A DNA stretch of 64,000 nucleotides from CAZMNY01 sp964635375 (GTDB taxonomy: Bacteria; Planctomycetota; Planctomycetia; Pirellulales; Pirellulaceae), in the NCBI GenBank assembly GCA_964635375.1, contig CAZWOU010000002.1, positions 55,969 through 119,968 on the forward strand, given 5' to 3'. Of this stretch, positions 56,666 through 64,000 are shown one piece after another. The translations under genes were made by a program, and so were the position numbers. The notes under the pieces are model-generated. The model was not told the origin of the DNA. It made no database searches and saw only the letters and a program-made list of their open reading frames with translations. Position 1 is the stretch's first letter. Every line of letters begins with the position of its first letter.

Positions 56666-58423
56666 ATGAAGATGGAGCGAACGGTTTTGATCGCCTCCAG
56701 CGGAGCCGAAGTTCAGCGAATGCAGTTGGCTGGGAATTCGGGTAAGGCGGTTCTGTTAAGAAAGTCGGCAGGCAAACTCTGGCTCGAGACTTACGATCTG
56801 CTGCGGGGCAAACGGGCAAACCAATCGCAACTGCCAGCGATTTACGACATGGTGGACACCAATCTCGATGGAAGCCAGGTGTTGGTTGGAGTGAAGTCGG
56901 CTCGGATGGTGAAGTCCAATATTTTCGAGGGAGGGGGCGGCTTTGATCGGCTTGATGTTGTCTCCACAGGCAAGAAACATATCTGCGCGTGGCGGCCGTT
57001 CGCGGGTGAGAAAGAATCGGGCGATCAAGTCGTGCAATGGGCAAGGTTTGTCGATAACAACCATGTCGCCACGATGAACAGTCGAGGCAAGTTGATTTTG
57101 TGGCAGATTCCCGAGTGCAAAGCGGAATACATTTTTGCTGATTTCGGCTTACCGCTGGCCCTTTCCGGCGCGCGCAAATACGTGCTTTCTGGCCAGAATG
57201 ACTCACTTCGCATTTACGACCTTCTCTCTGGCGAGTGTGCCGGGGAACTGCAGGCGCCGCCCAACGGCGTGAAGGCCATACGAGCGGCTTTTCGCCATGA
57301 CGGCAATGAACTTGCCGCGGTCATCGATAATGGGCCGGACAAGACGCTCGCCAGGTGGTCGATGGGCGACGGCTCCCTCAGCCACAACTTCCCGCTCCAT
57401 CCGGGCGTCTTCAGCGACTCGACGTTCAGCGTTGTCCGAGGGATGGCGTATCGTGGCGATGAGCACCTGTTGGTCGACAATCGTTTTCTTATCAACTTGG
57501 AACGCCGGGCTGTTATCTGGCGCTACAACTTGAAGTACGGCGTGCATTTGGCGACCAGTTACGATGGCCGGCAATGGTACTGCGCGCCCTACGAGTCGAC
57601 CGCCGGCGCGTGGCACATCAACGCTTTGACGATCCCCGGCGCTGGGATCACTGGCGCCTCTGAATTCAATTCATTGGAGGAGCAACTGGCCCTCTATCCT
57701 GGGATGCGAGTTGGCGTCCAGGTGCAGCTGTCATCGGCTTTGCAGACGCTGACAGCCGACCAGATTCGCAAGGGCATCTCCGACCGCTTAGTCGCACTGG
57801 GTTACGCCATTGATCAACAAAACCCGCAGATCTCGCTGACGCTAACGACAACTCGGGGCAGCACAGGCGAGCAATTGAGTCAGGGTTCCTCGTCGCCCTT
57901 CGGTCGGTTCGGCTTTGGCGGAAGACCGACTGGCGGGTCCACGTTCAACCAGGAAAAAGTAACCTGCAAGTTGACACTCACCGATCCGGCTCGCAAGGTC
58001 GTTTGGGAGCGGAGCCAAGTCGTGACGATGCGAGGTGTTGGGACGGTCCGATCGGGCAACGCCCAAGGAGACCTCCGAGCCGAGATGCTGCGATCGGTCG
58101 AGGGGCTCTTGGCGAACGGGAACATTGTCGACGTCGCTATGCCACGGTACGTGTTTCACGACCTCGTGATGGCGCTTTCGGGCGAGTCAGATCTGACGCT
58201 CAAAGGCGAAGGCCCGCGGATCTCGCCCGCGGAACGCCAGAAGGAGGATGAAGCTGCTCGGAAACGCGCCTCACAACGATCAAGCACTCGCCCCGGACCT
58301 TCTGGCGGCTTTGGCCCAGGATCGTCTTTCCCCGGCCGCGGCGGGTTGCCTGGCCGCGGCGGGTTGCCTGGCGGCGGCTTTCCCGGTCGCGGCGGCATCC
58401 CAGGTCGCGGTGGTTTTCCCTAA
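56666..58423 (+). CDS. 3' part of the WD40-like gene with glycine-rich tail
   Basis: A 585-residue open frame in the same phase as the middle part, separated from it by one stop codon. Residues 1-330 give more beta-propeller blades (ASSGAEVQRMQLAGNSGKAV; LDVVSTGKKHICAWRPF; RIYDLLSGECAGELQAPP). Residues 340-530 are an unknown domain, and the C-terminus is a repeat of GRGGLPGRGG-like units (58340-58420). Together with the upstream pieces it would make a zinc-ribbon, membrane-anchored, propeller protein of about 1000 residues. Taken alone it has no signal and no good ribosome site. Confidence 0.7.
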   Translation: MKMERTVLIASSGAEVQRMQLAGNSGKAVLLRKSAGKLWLETYDLLRGKRANQSQLPAIYDMVDTNLDGSQVLVGVKSARMVKSNIFEGGGGFDRLDVVSTGKKHICAWRPFAGEKESGDQVVQWARFVDNNHVATMNSRGKLILWQIPECKAEYIFADFGLPLALSGARKYVLSGQNDSLRIYDLLSGECAGELQAPPNGVKAIRAAFRHDGNELAAVIDNGPDKTLARWSMGDGSLSHNFPLHPGVFSDSTFSVVRGMAYRGDEHLLVDNRFLINLERRAVIWRYNLKYGVHLATSYDGRQWYCAPYESTAGAWHINALTIPGAGITGASEFNSLEEQLALYPGMRVGVQVQLSSALQTLTADQIRKGISDRLVALGYAIDQQNPQISLTLTTTRGSTGEQLSQGSSSPFGRFGFGGRPTGGSTFNQEKVTCKLTLTDPARKVVWERSQVVTMRGVGTVRSGNAQGDLRAEMLRSVEGLLANGNIVDVAMPRYVFHDLVMALSGESDLTLKGEGPRISPAERQKEDEAARKRASQRSSTRPGPSGGFGPGSSFPGRGGLPGRGGLPGGGFPGRGGIPGRGGFP

Positions 58424-58466
58424 CCGCTTGCCGGTCCGTGAGGTTGGAATCCGCCTGTGGCGCCTT

Positions 58467-59444
58467 CTACGATCGGTAGCAAGGGTAATTGATGAAGACC
58501 TTCAAAGCTCCGTCCTGGTGGTTGTAGAAAAGGTCGAAAGCTTCTTGGATTTTGTCAAACCCGTAATGGTGGGTCACGATTGGGTTGACATCAATCCGCT
58601 TCTCAGCGACCCATTGCATTGCCAACGGAAAATCTCGTTCGAAGCTCGGTCCAACGGTTGTGCGCACGTTGATGTTCTTCCAGAACAGCGATTTCCACTC
58701 GATGCCGTCCAGCTGTTTCGGGGGGACGCCGAAGAAGAGAATTTCGCCGTCTCGACGGCAGAGGTCGGCGCACAGGTTCAATGTTTGCTCGCGGTGCCCA
58801 ACGACTTCGACGACCAGGTCCGCCAGTCGTCCGCCGTTGACAGCCAGGAGGCTTTCGACCGTCTCGTTGCGGGAGGCGTCGATGACATGGTTGGCGCCCA
58901 TCCTCTTGCTCATTTCCAATCGTTGCGCATCGATATCGATAGCGATGATGTTGCGAGCGCCGACGTTCCTGAGGGCGGCGCAGAACAGCTGCCCCATCGG
59001 GCCTTGCCCCACCACCGCGACATCCAAGTCGATTAAGTGCGGAATCTTCCGCAGCGCACAAATGACGGTGCCCAGCGGCTGGGCCATGACTTGCTCGATG
59101 TCCGAGGCTCGCGGGTCGACGTGGATGGCTCGCGTCTCGGAAACGCGAAACTGTTCCCAAAGACCCAGGTGCTCGAACGGGACGCAAAGCACCGTGTCGC
59201 CCGGCTTGAACCGACTGCCGCTGGTGGCCTTCACGGTTCCGATCATCTCGTGAAGGGACTGGCCAATCTTTGGCGAGAACTCGGGGTAGGTCTTCTGAAA
59301 GTACGTTAAGTCCGAACCGCAGAGGCATGCGAGTTGGGGTTCGAAAATAATCTCACCCGTCGAGTCGGAAGGCAGCGTAGGTTCGTCAATCTCAACCAAA
59401 CGAATTTTCTGTTCGTCGTAAATCTCGCCGGCAAGCACGGTCAT
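58467..59444 (-). CDS. Zinc-dependent MDR-family alcohol dehydrogenase
   Basis: A 325-residue medium-chain dehydrogenase. Catalytic zinc ligands Cys (CLCGSDLTYF), the HE motif in SLHEMIGTV (Leu where most enzymes have Gly), and the Rossmann motif VVGQGPMGQLFCAALR for NAD(P). The structural-zinc lobe with four Cys is not seen. Substrate probably a polyol or sugar alcohol, given the neighbourhood of carbohydrate genes, but this is inference. Converges with the WD40-like gene. Confidence 0.85.
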   Translation of the reverse strand: MTVLAGEIYDEQKIRLVEIDEPTLPSDSTGEIIFEPQLACLCGSDLTYFQKTYPEFSPKIGQSLHEMIGTVKATSGSRFKPGDTVLCVPFEHLGLWEQFRVSETRAIHVDPRASDIEQVMAQPLGTVICALRKIPHLIDLDVAVVGQGPMGQLFCAALRNVGARNIIAIDIDAQRLEMSKRMGANHVIDASRNETVESLLAVNGGRLADLVVEVVGHREQTLNLCADLCRRDGEILFFGVPPKQLDGIEWKSLFWKNINVRTTVGPSFERDFPLAMQWVAEKRIDVNPIVTHHYGFDKIQEAFDLFYNHQDGALKVFINYPCYRS

Positions 59445-59711
59445 GTCTCCAGTTAGATTGTCAACCTTGGGTCGCCATACCGAGTCCTCTGGGGCCGTGA
59501 TGTCGGCTGGGACGACTGAAACGGCGTGGGGCAGGGCGCGGCCGCGTCGGCACGCATCTTATCAACGATCAAGACGACTGGGGAGATGTCGACGGTGAAG
59601 CGGAATTGCCGGCTTTCGCGAAAGTTCTCTCGGCAGTTTGTGCCCAGTAGCCGCGCAGAGGCGCTGGTGGAAGAAGATCTCGCGGGTCCAAACCTCGTCG
59701 CATGACGCCCC

Positions 59712-60455
59712 TTAGTCGCTGCTGATGACCCACCGGTGCAGGCCAAACCCCATCGCCAGGCCGACCAGCATCACGACGGTGAAAATTGCAGGCGGCCAAC
59801 CCGATTTCCAATTGTCGAGCATGGTCATGCCAAAGATGGAGCTGAGTGTGGCGATGGGAAAGAAGAAGGCAGCCAGGATATTCAGCCGATGGGCTGACTT
59901 GGCCATTGCGTTGGTCGAGCGAGCTTGTTCTTCCGCTCGCCGAGCCACTTCGTAATTGAGCGATGTCTCGGCGCCGGCGTATAGCAGGCTCGCATTCCGC
60001 TCAAGTTCGTAGGCGCGGTCGCGAAAATCGATCAAGTTGCGGTCGTCGCCCGCCTTCTGCCTAGCTTCCTGCAGCACGCCTTGCAGGTGGCTTGCCGCGC
60101 GGTGCACGGGCGCGAGCTTCTCGAGCAACTCAAAGTACATTTCCGCCCCTGTCGCACTCCGCTCCAAGTCTTCGCATTGATCGATGACTTGCTCGAAAGC
60201 ATCCAAGTGTTTTCCGATTGCGCCGGGGCCGCCGCCCAGGTCGTTGGACGCCCAGGACCCGTCGGCGTGCCGCCAGAAGAACCTCGGCGTGCGTTCATCG
60301 TCCCCTGGCTTGGGCGGCAAGTGGGTGATCAGCAACAAGTGCCCTTCACTCTCCATCAAGCGTTGACGTCCCGCTTTGGCGCCGAGCCGGTCACGAAAGA
60401 CTTGGGGAAGATCCCACGTAGCGGGAATCGACGCGACTTTGGGCGAACGGGGCAT
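59712..60455 (-). CDS. CorA-like divalent cation transporter
   Basis: A 247-residue protein of the CorA/ZntB-like group. Two C-terminal membrane helices (LNILAAFFFPIATLSSIFGM and AIFTVVMLVGLAMGFGLH) flank a motif IFGMTML in the place where CorA has GMN, a change that may alter selectivity. The N-terminal part is helical with coiled-coil character (LERNASLLYAGAETSLN). GAGG precedes the ATG at 60455. It diverges from the TauE/SafE gene. Confidence 0.75.
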   Translation of the reverse strand: MPRSPKVASIPATWDLPQVFRDRLGAKAGRQRLMESEGHLLLITHLPPKPGDDERTPRFFWRHADGSWASNDLGGGPGAIGKHLDAFEQVIDQCEDLERSATGAEMYFELLEKLAPVHRAASHLQGVLQEARQKAGDDRNLIDFRDRAYELERNASLLYAGAETSLNYEVARRAEEQARSTNAMAKSAHRLNILAAFFFPIATLSSIFGMTMLDNWKSGWPPAIFTVVMLVGLAMGFGLHRWVISSD

Positions 60456-60682
60456 AGCGTCCTCTTTCGATGTGGCAAGGCGGATGGGCTCTACTAGAAA
60501 CATAGTTTATGTGAATCGGCTGTCGACAGCGGCGCACCGGTTGAACCATTGACGCCAATCACGTCGAATGGGGCCTCACGTCGCCGTTCCATCCCCGGGC
60601 GGCGACGCGATGTTTAGTTGAGACCGGGGCCTTGAGGACAATTTGTCAACTGAGGAGGCGTTCCAACTCGTTGGGCGAAGGC

Positions 60683-61420
60683 ATGGAAACAACGGTTATT
60701 TTGGTTTTGCTGACGCTGTTTCTGTCGTCCATGGTGCGCTCTTCACTCGGATTCGGCGATGCGTTGGTCGCGATGCCAGTCCTGACTCTGGTCGTCTCGT
60801 TTGACATTGCCAGGCCGCTTGTCGCACTCTTATCGCTGTCTGTGGCGATTGTGATCTTGGTTCAAGATCATAAGGACCTGGACTACACGTCAACCTGGAA
60901 GCTCTCGCTCGGCGCGATCGTGGGCGTGCCGCTCGGCCATTTGCTGTTGATTCAGGTGGAAGAGTGGTTCGTCAGACTATTGCTGGGATTACTTGTCATT
61001 AGTTTCTGCCTGTTCCGACTGTTTAGCCCGACGCTGTCTGAGTTGAAGAAGGACACCTGGGCGCCGTTCTTCGGTCTGCTTTCAGGATTCTTCGGCGGGG
61101 CCTACAACACCTTCGGTCCGCCTATTGTTGTCTACGGGTCGATGCGCCGTTGGAAGGCGAGTGAGTACCGTGTCTCCGTCCAAGGGTTTTACTTGCCCGT
61201 GTGCCTGATCGTACTATCGGTGCACGCAGCGAGCGGACTGTGGACCCCTGAGGTGTTTCGTTACTGCGGCGCCGCCTTGCCTGTAGTTCTTGCCGCAACG
61301 TTCCTGGGGCGGATGGTGAATCGTCGCTTGGCGAACAAGGGTCAATTCGATCGAATCATCTATGTCGCTCTTGTTATTGTCGCCATGGTGCATCTGTACG
61401 GCGCTTTCAAAGCGAGCTAG
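60683..61420 (+). CDS. TauE/SafE-family membrane transporter
   Basis: A 245-residue protein with seven or eight membrane helices and the family pattern of two homologous halves, the first beginning FLSSMVRSSLGFGDALVA and the second GLLSGFFGGAYNTFGPPIV. TauE/SafE proteins are linked to export or uptake of sulfite, sulfonates or small organic anions. Start at 60683 with a gaagg element close by. Confidence 0.88.
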   Translation: METTVILVLLTLFLSSMVRSSLGFGDALVAMPVLTLVVSFDIARPLVALLSLSVAIVILVQDHKDLDYTSTWKLSLGAIVGVPLGHLLLIQVEEWFVRLLLGLLVISFCLFRLFSPTLSELKKDTWAPFFGLLSGFFGGAYNTFGPPIVVYGSMRRWKASEYRVSVQGFYLPVCLIVLSVHAASGLWTPEVFRYCGAALPVVLAATFLGRMVNRRLANKGQFDRIIYVALVIVAMVHLYGAFKAS

Positions 61421-61455
61421 GGCTCCGTCGCCTGCGGAGAAGGTCTCGCACAGCG

Positions 61456-62691
61456 TTATTTCTTGGGCGATTGGCTCGCGAGGATGTTGCCGACAAAGGA
61501 TGACAAGATGCAACCTACGGCGAAGATAAACACCAGTTCGGGGCTGACGAAAGAAGCCAGCCCCACGGCGCCGACGAGCGCAGTGTAGGCGGTCATCGCG
61601 TTCCTCGGCCAGCCTTCTTGGCAACGGAAGGTTGCACTGATGGGCAACAGCAGCAGTCCGGTGACTAGCGCCGCCCAAACCCAGATGCCCATGTAGAGGA
61701 TCGCCAGAACGGCGAACACGATTGTCATCGCGAGCATGACGCCGAAGATGTTGGATTCTCTGCGTTCGTCCTTCGACAACACATATCGGCCGAACTTGTC
61801 GAATCTCAGGATCAGGTTGAAGAGCGGAACACCAATCCAAGTTAGCGCGACGAAGGCAATGTAGACAAACAATAATGGTCTCAGGTAGGGCGCCCAGTCG
61901 GGAAACTCTTGACCGAGTTTGAGGATGATCCGGTAGCCGATCCAGAGACCCAGGATGACGCCCCACTGGCCGCCTCGGCTGAGTTTGCTCATGGCCAGGA
62001 AGAAGCGAAGCAAGAGACGGTAAACAACATTGCGAGCTTTGATCGCTTCAAGCGTGCCGGCTCGAGCCCATTCTGAGTTGGGATCCAGACGAAGGGATTC
62101 GCGAAAGTGCTCCAGGGCCTTGAGGTGTTCGCCCTGATGCAGCAGGGACCAGCCCAAGTTGGCGTGGGCTCTGGAATCTGTTGGCGCTTTCTCAAGCATC
62201 CCATCAATGGTCTTGTTGGCTTCTTCGTTGCGTCCGAGCTTGACTAGCGCTGCAGCTCGCACGTTGCCGCAGGATGGGTCGTGCGGATCTAGGCTCAGCC
62301 CTCGGTCGGCGGCTTCCAACGCGTCGCTCCAACGTCGCTGCCGCAAGAGGATCGCAGCCTGCAGGCCTACGTAGGAAGCGTTTTCAGGTTCAATCTCGAT
62401 TGCCACGCCTACCGCTTCGAGCCCCTCGGGCAAGCGGTTGCGGTCCTCGAGGACGCTGGCCATTGCATAGTGGGTCAGTCCCATGTCCGGACCATGCTGG
62501 ATAGCCAGCCTCGCTTCCTGCGTCGCCTCATCGTAGGCCTCGCGGTGACTGAGGCAAAGACCGAGGATGGCGTGGGCGACCGGGTGTTGCGGATCTTCCA
62601 GAAGAAACTGTCGAAGCTCGTCTTCGGCGGCGGTTAAGTTCGACTGTTCGTAAAGCAAGAGCGCCCGCTGCAGCCGTCGATGATCGTTCAT
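61456..62691 (-). CDS. TPR protein with C-terminal membrane helices
   Basis: A 411-residue protein. Residues 1-215 are about six TPRs (ALLLYEQSNLTAAEDELRQF; HANLGWSLLHQGEHLKALEH), then four or more membrane helices (about 235-400), among them WGVILGLWIGYRIILKL and LAMTIVFAVLAILYMGIW. It follows the AAA ATPase gene without any gap (stop 62692-62694, start 62691), so the two are coupled. Function unknown; possibly a membrane partner of the ATPase. Confidence 0.8.
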   Translation of the reverse strand: MNDHRRLQRALLLYEQSNLTAAEDELRQFLLEDPQHPVAHAILGLCLSHREAYDEATQEARLAIQHGPDMGLTHYAMASVLEDRNRLPEGLEAVGVAIEIEPENASYVGLQAAILLRQRRWSDALEAADRGLSLDPHDPSCGNVRAAALVKLGRNEEANKTIDGMLEKAPTDSRAHANLGWSLLHQGEHLKALEHFRESLRLDPNSEWARAGTLEAIKARNVVYRLLLRFFLAMSKLSRGGQWGVILGLWIGYRIILKLGQEFPDWAPYLRPLLFVYIAFVALTWIGVPLFNLILRFDKFGRYVLSKDERRESNIFGVMLAMTIVFAVLAILYMGIWVWAALVTGLLLLPISATFRCQEGWPRNAMTAYTALVGAVGLASFVSPELVFIFAVGCILSSFVGNILASQSPKK

Positions 62692-64000
62692 TTACAGTCC
62701 CAGAAACTTGCGAATATCGTCGTACATGCCGCCCTCGTTGGAATAGAGCGCGTAATTTCGGGCCGTAGAGAACCACTCTTTCGTCGATGGCCGAACTTGC
62801 TTCACTGCGGCGGTTAGGTCCTTGGTGGTCAACGGTTCGGGCACGCCCGTCTTCATGGCCTTTTGCAGTTTGGTTTCGACAGCTTTGTCGATCACCGCCT
62901 TGAGATCAGCGCCGGAGAAATCCTTAGCTCGCTTTGCGATATGTTCGTGGTCGACATTCTGTGTCGGCTTGCCTTGGCAAATGATCCGCAATATTCCCGC
63001 TCTCGCTTCGACGTCCGGCGGCGGGACAAAGAGGATTCGGTCAAACCGACCGGGGCGGCGGAAAGCAGAGTCCAGATGCCAGGGGGCGTTTGTCGCGCCC
63101 AGAATCAGGACGCCGTCATTGTTGTATTCCACGCCATCGAGCTCGGAGAGAAACTGATTGATCAAGTGACGTCCCGCGCTCTGCCTCATGTCACTGCGGC
63201 TTGCCCCCAGCGCGTCGACTTCGTCAAAGAACAAGACGCATGGCGTATTGCGTCGCGCTTGTTCGAAGATTTCGTGCAGTCGCTTCTCGCTGCCGCCGAT
63301 CCACATGTCGAGAATCTCGTTGATGCCGACGGAAAGGAACGACGAATTGATCTCGCCCGCCGTGGCCCTGGCGAGGTGGGTCTTGCCGCAGCCGGGTGGG
63401 CCGTACATCAGGATTCCGCCCCCAATAGACTTCCCGTAAGCCGCGTACATGTCGGCATGTTCGAGCGGGTAGATGATCTTCAGGCGGATCTCTTCTTTGA
63501 GCGACTCCATTCCACCCACGTCCGCGAAGGATGTCTCTGGCTTGTCGAGCGGCGTAATGATCGAGCTCGGTTCCTCCTCAGCCCCCCAGCCCTGGCGGAT
63601 TCGGCCATCGACGATCTCCTCCTCCTCCGGATCTTCCGAGTCGATTCCCAAACGCTCTTCGAATTCCAGGTCGCGAAGCGTCTCGTCCTCGTCAGTTGCC
63701 TCCCGATATTCGCTGATCGCAAACGCGATATCGCCAGTCCGCACGAGCAGCCTTGCGTGCAGTAGACGGGCGGCTGGCGGCGAGTTTCTGCGTTTGAGCA
63801 TCTCCTCAACGATCACCAGCGCGTGAGAGTTCTTACTCTGCTGATAGTAGAGATCGGCCAATGCCAGTTTCAACGAATCATCCTCAGGCGCCAGCGTCAG
63901 CGCTTCACGCAACTCGGCCTCCGCCTCCTCGTTGCGGCCGTGCTGTCTGAGCATGTCCGCCAAATGGATGCGAAGGGGGACATTGTCCGGTGAGATATTG
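62692..64000 (-). CDS. TPR-AAA ATPase (5' end outside window)
   Basis: At least 436 codons of an AAA ATPase. N-terminal TPRs are cut by the window edge (HLADMLRQHGRNEEAEAELR). The AAA module of the CDC48/katanin type has Walker A GPPGCGKTH, Walker B VLFFDEVDALGASRS and the arginine-finger region RRPGRFDRILFVPPPD. The tail (TAAVKQVRPSTKEWFS) fits the Vps4/katanin C-terminal helix. Such ATPases remodel or unfold protein complexes. It is co-transcribed with the TPR membrane protein. Confidence 0.9.
   Translation of the reverse strand, partial: NISPDNVPLRIHLADMLRQHGRNEEAEAELREALTLAPEDDSLKLALADLYYQQSKNSHALVIVEEMLKRRNSPPAARLLHARLLVRTGDIAFAISEYREATDEDETLRDLEFEERLGIDSEDPEEEEIVDGRIRQGWGAEEEPSSIITPLDKPETSFADVGGMESLKEEIRLKIIYPLEHADMYAAYGKSIGGGILMYGPPGCGKTHLARATAGEINSSFLSVGINEILDMWIGGSEKRLHEIFEQARRNTPCVLFFDEVDALGASRSDMRQSAGRHLINQFLSELDGVEYNNDGVLILGATNAPWHLDSAFRRPGRFDRILFVPPPDVEARAGILRIICQGKPTQNVDHEHIAKRAKDFSGADLKAVIDKAVETKLQKAMKTGVPEPLTTKDLTAAVKQVRPSTKEWFSTARNYALYSNEGGMYDDIRKFLGL

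Noticed and set aside
61214..61966. 250-codon minus-strand frame spanning the TauE and TPR genes
   Set aside because: Crosses two well-supported genes in other frames and shows no domain.

Overview
The window reads as a contig from a planctomycete (phylum Planctomycetota, probably Pirellulales-like), most likely a draft or metagenome assembly. The pointers are: a Planctomycetes/Verrucomicrobia-type membrane-bound dehydrogenase fused to a haem domain; N-terminal LEPR-XLL-like signatures followed by dockerin repeats; an ECF sigma factor beside a Ser/Thr kinase carrying TPRs; and DUF1080, PmoA-like (DUF6807), PhoD-like and GYF_2 proteins. The sequence is GC-rich and I see no rRNA, tRNA or CRISPR array. 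Three runs of N (100, 10 and 100) are scaffold joins, and at all three the flanking sequence repeats itself.

Layout. 1-2.4 kb: small accessory proteins (membrane-anchored fragment, FHA, VOC, DfsB/ClbS-like). 2.7-10 kb: a large secreted dehydrogenase/cytochrome, a frameshifted membrane protein, PhoD-like phosphatase and a beta-propeller glycosidase-like protein. 10-19.5 kb: S1C protease and a LysR-gltB-gltD ammonia-assimilation unit. 19.7-26 kb: two tandem secreted cyclophilins, rsmD, and a Ski2-like helicase with a cupin. 26-27.1 kb: a decayed region with a repeated 35-bp block. 27.1-31 kb: a compact four-gene operon (PIG-L deacetylase, GATase1-like, PPi-type phosphofructokinase, SIS-domain sugar isomerase) that looks like amino-sugar catabolism. 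31-34.7 kb: hybrid histidine kinase, then a damaged nitrobindin-like gene and small degraded ORFs. 34.8-36.3 kb: a B12/radical-SAM protein resembling BchE. 36.4-39.6 kb: DUF1080, nagA and an enolase-superfamily dehydratase. 39.8-46.6 kb: ECF sigma factor, Ser/Thr kinase, LEPR-XLL-like protein and dockerin-bearing haem peroxidase, all on one strand. 47-51.3 kb: UDP-sugar pyrophosphorylase, a small unknown protein, and a membrane-anchored seven-haem cytochrome with TPRs. 51.4-55 kb: membrane MutS-like ATPase, HpcH aldolase, PmoA-like protein. 55.4-58.4 kb: a WD40-like gene broken into several reading frames. 58.4-64 kb: zinc alcohol dehydrogenase, CorA-like transporter, TauE/SafE transporter, and a TPR membrane protein next to a TPR-AAA ATPase that runs off the end.

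How they fit together. Much of the window serves glycan and sugar-derivative breakdown (NagA, SIS/PFK/PIG-L operon, DUF1080, PmoA-like, glycosidase-like, enolase-superfamily dehydratase, Zn-alcohol dehydrogenase) with secreted redox proteins (PVC dehydrogenase, multihaem cytochrome, peroxidase). Several loci carry frameshifts or in-frame stops (6.7, 33.3-33.7, 34.07 and 55.9-56.6 kb); two of them fall at six-base G/C runs, so some may be sequencing errors rather than true decay.
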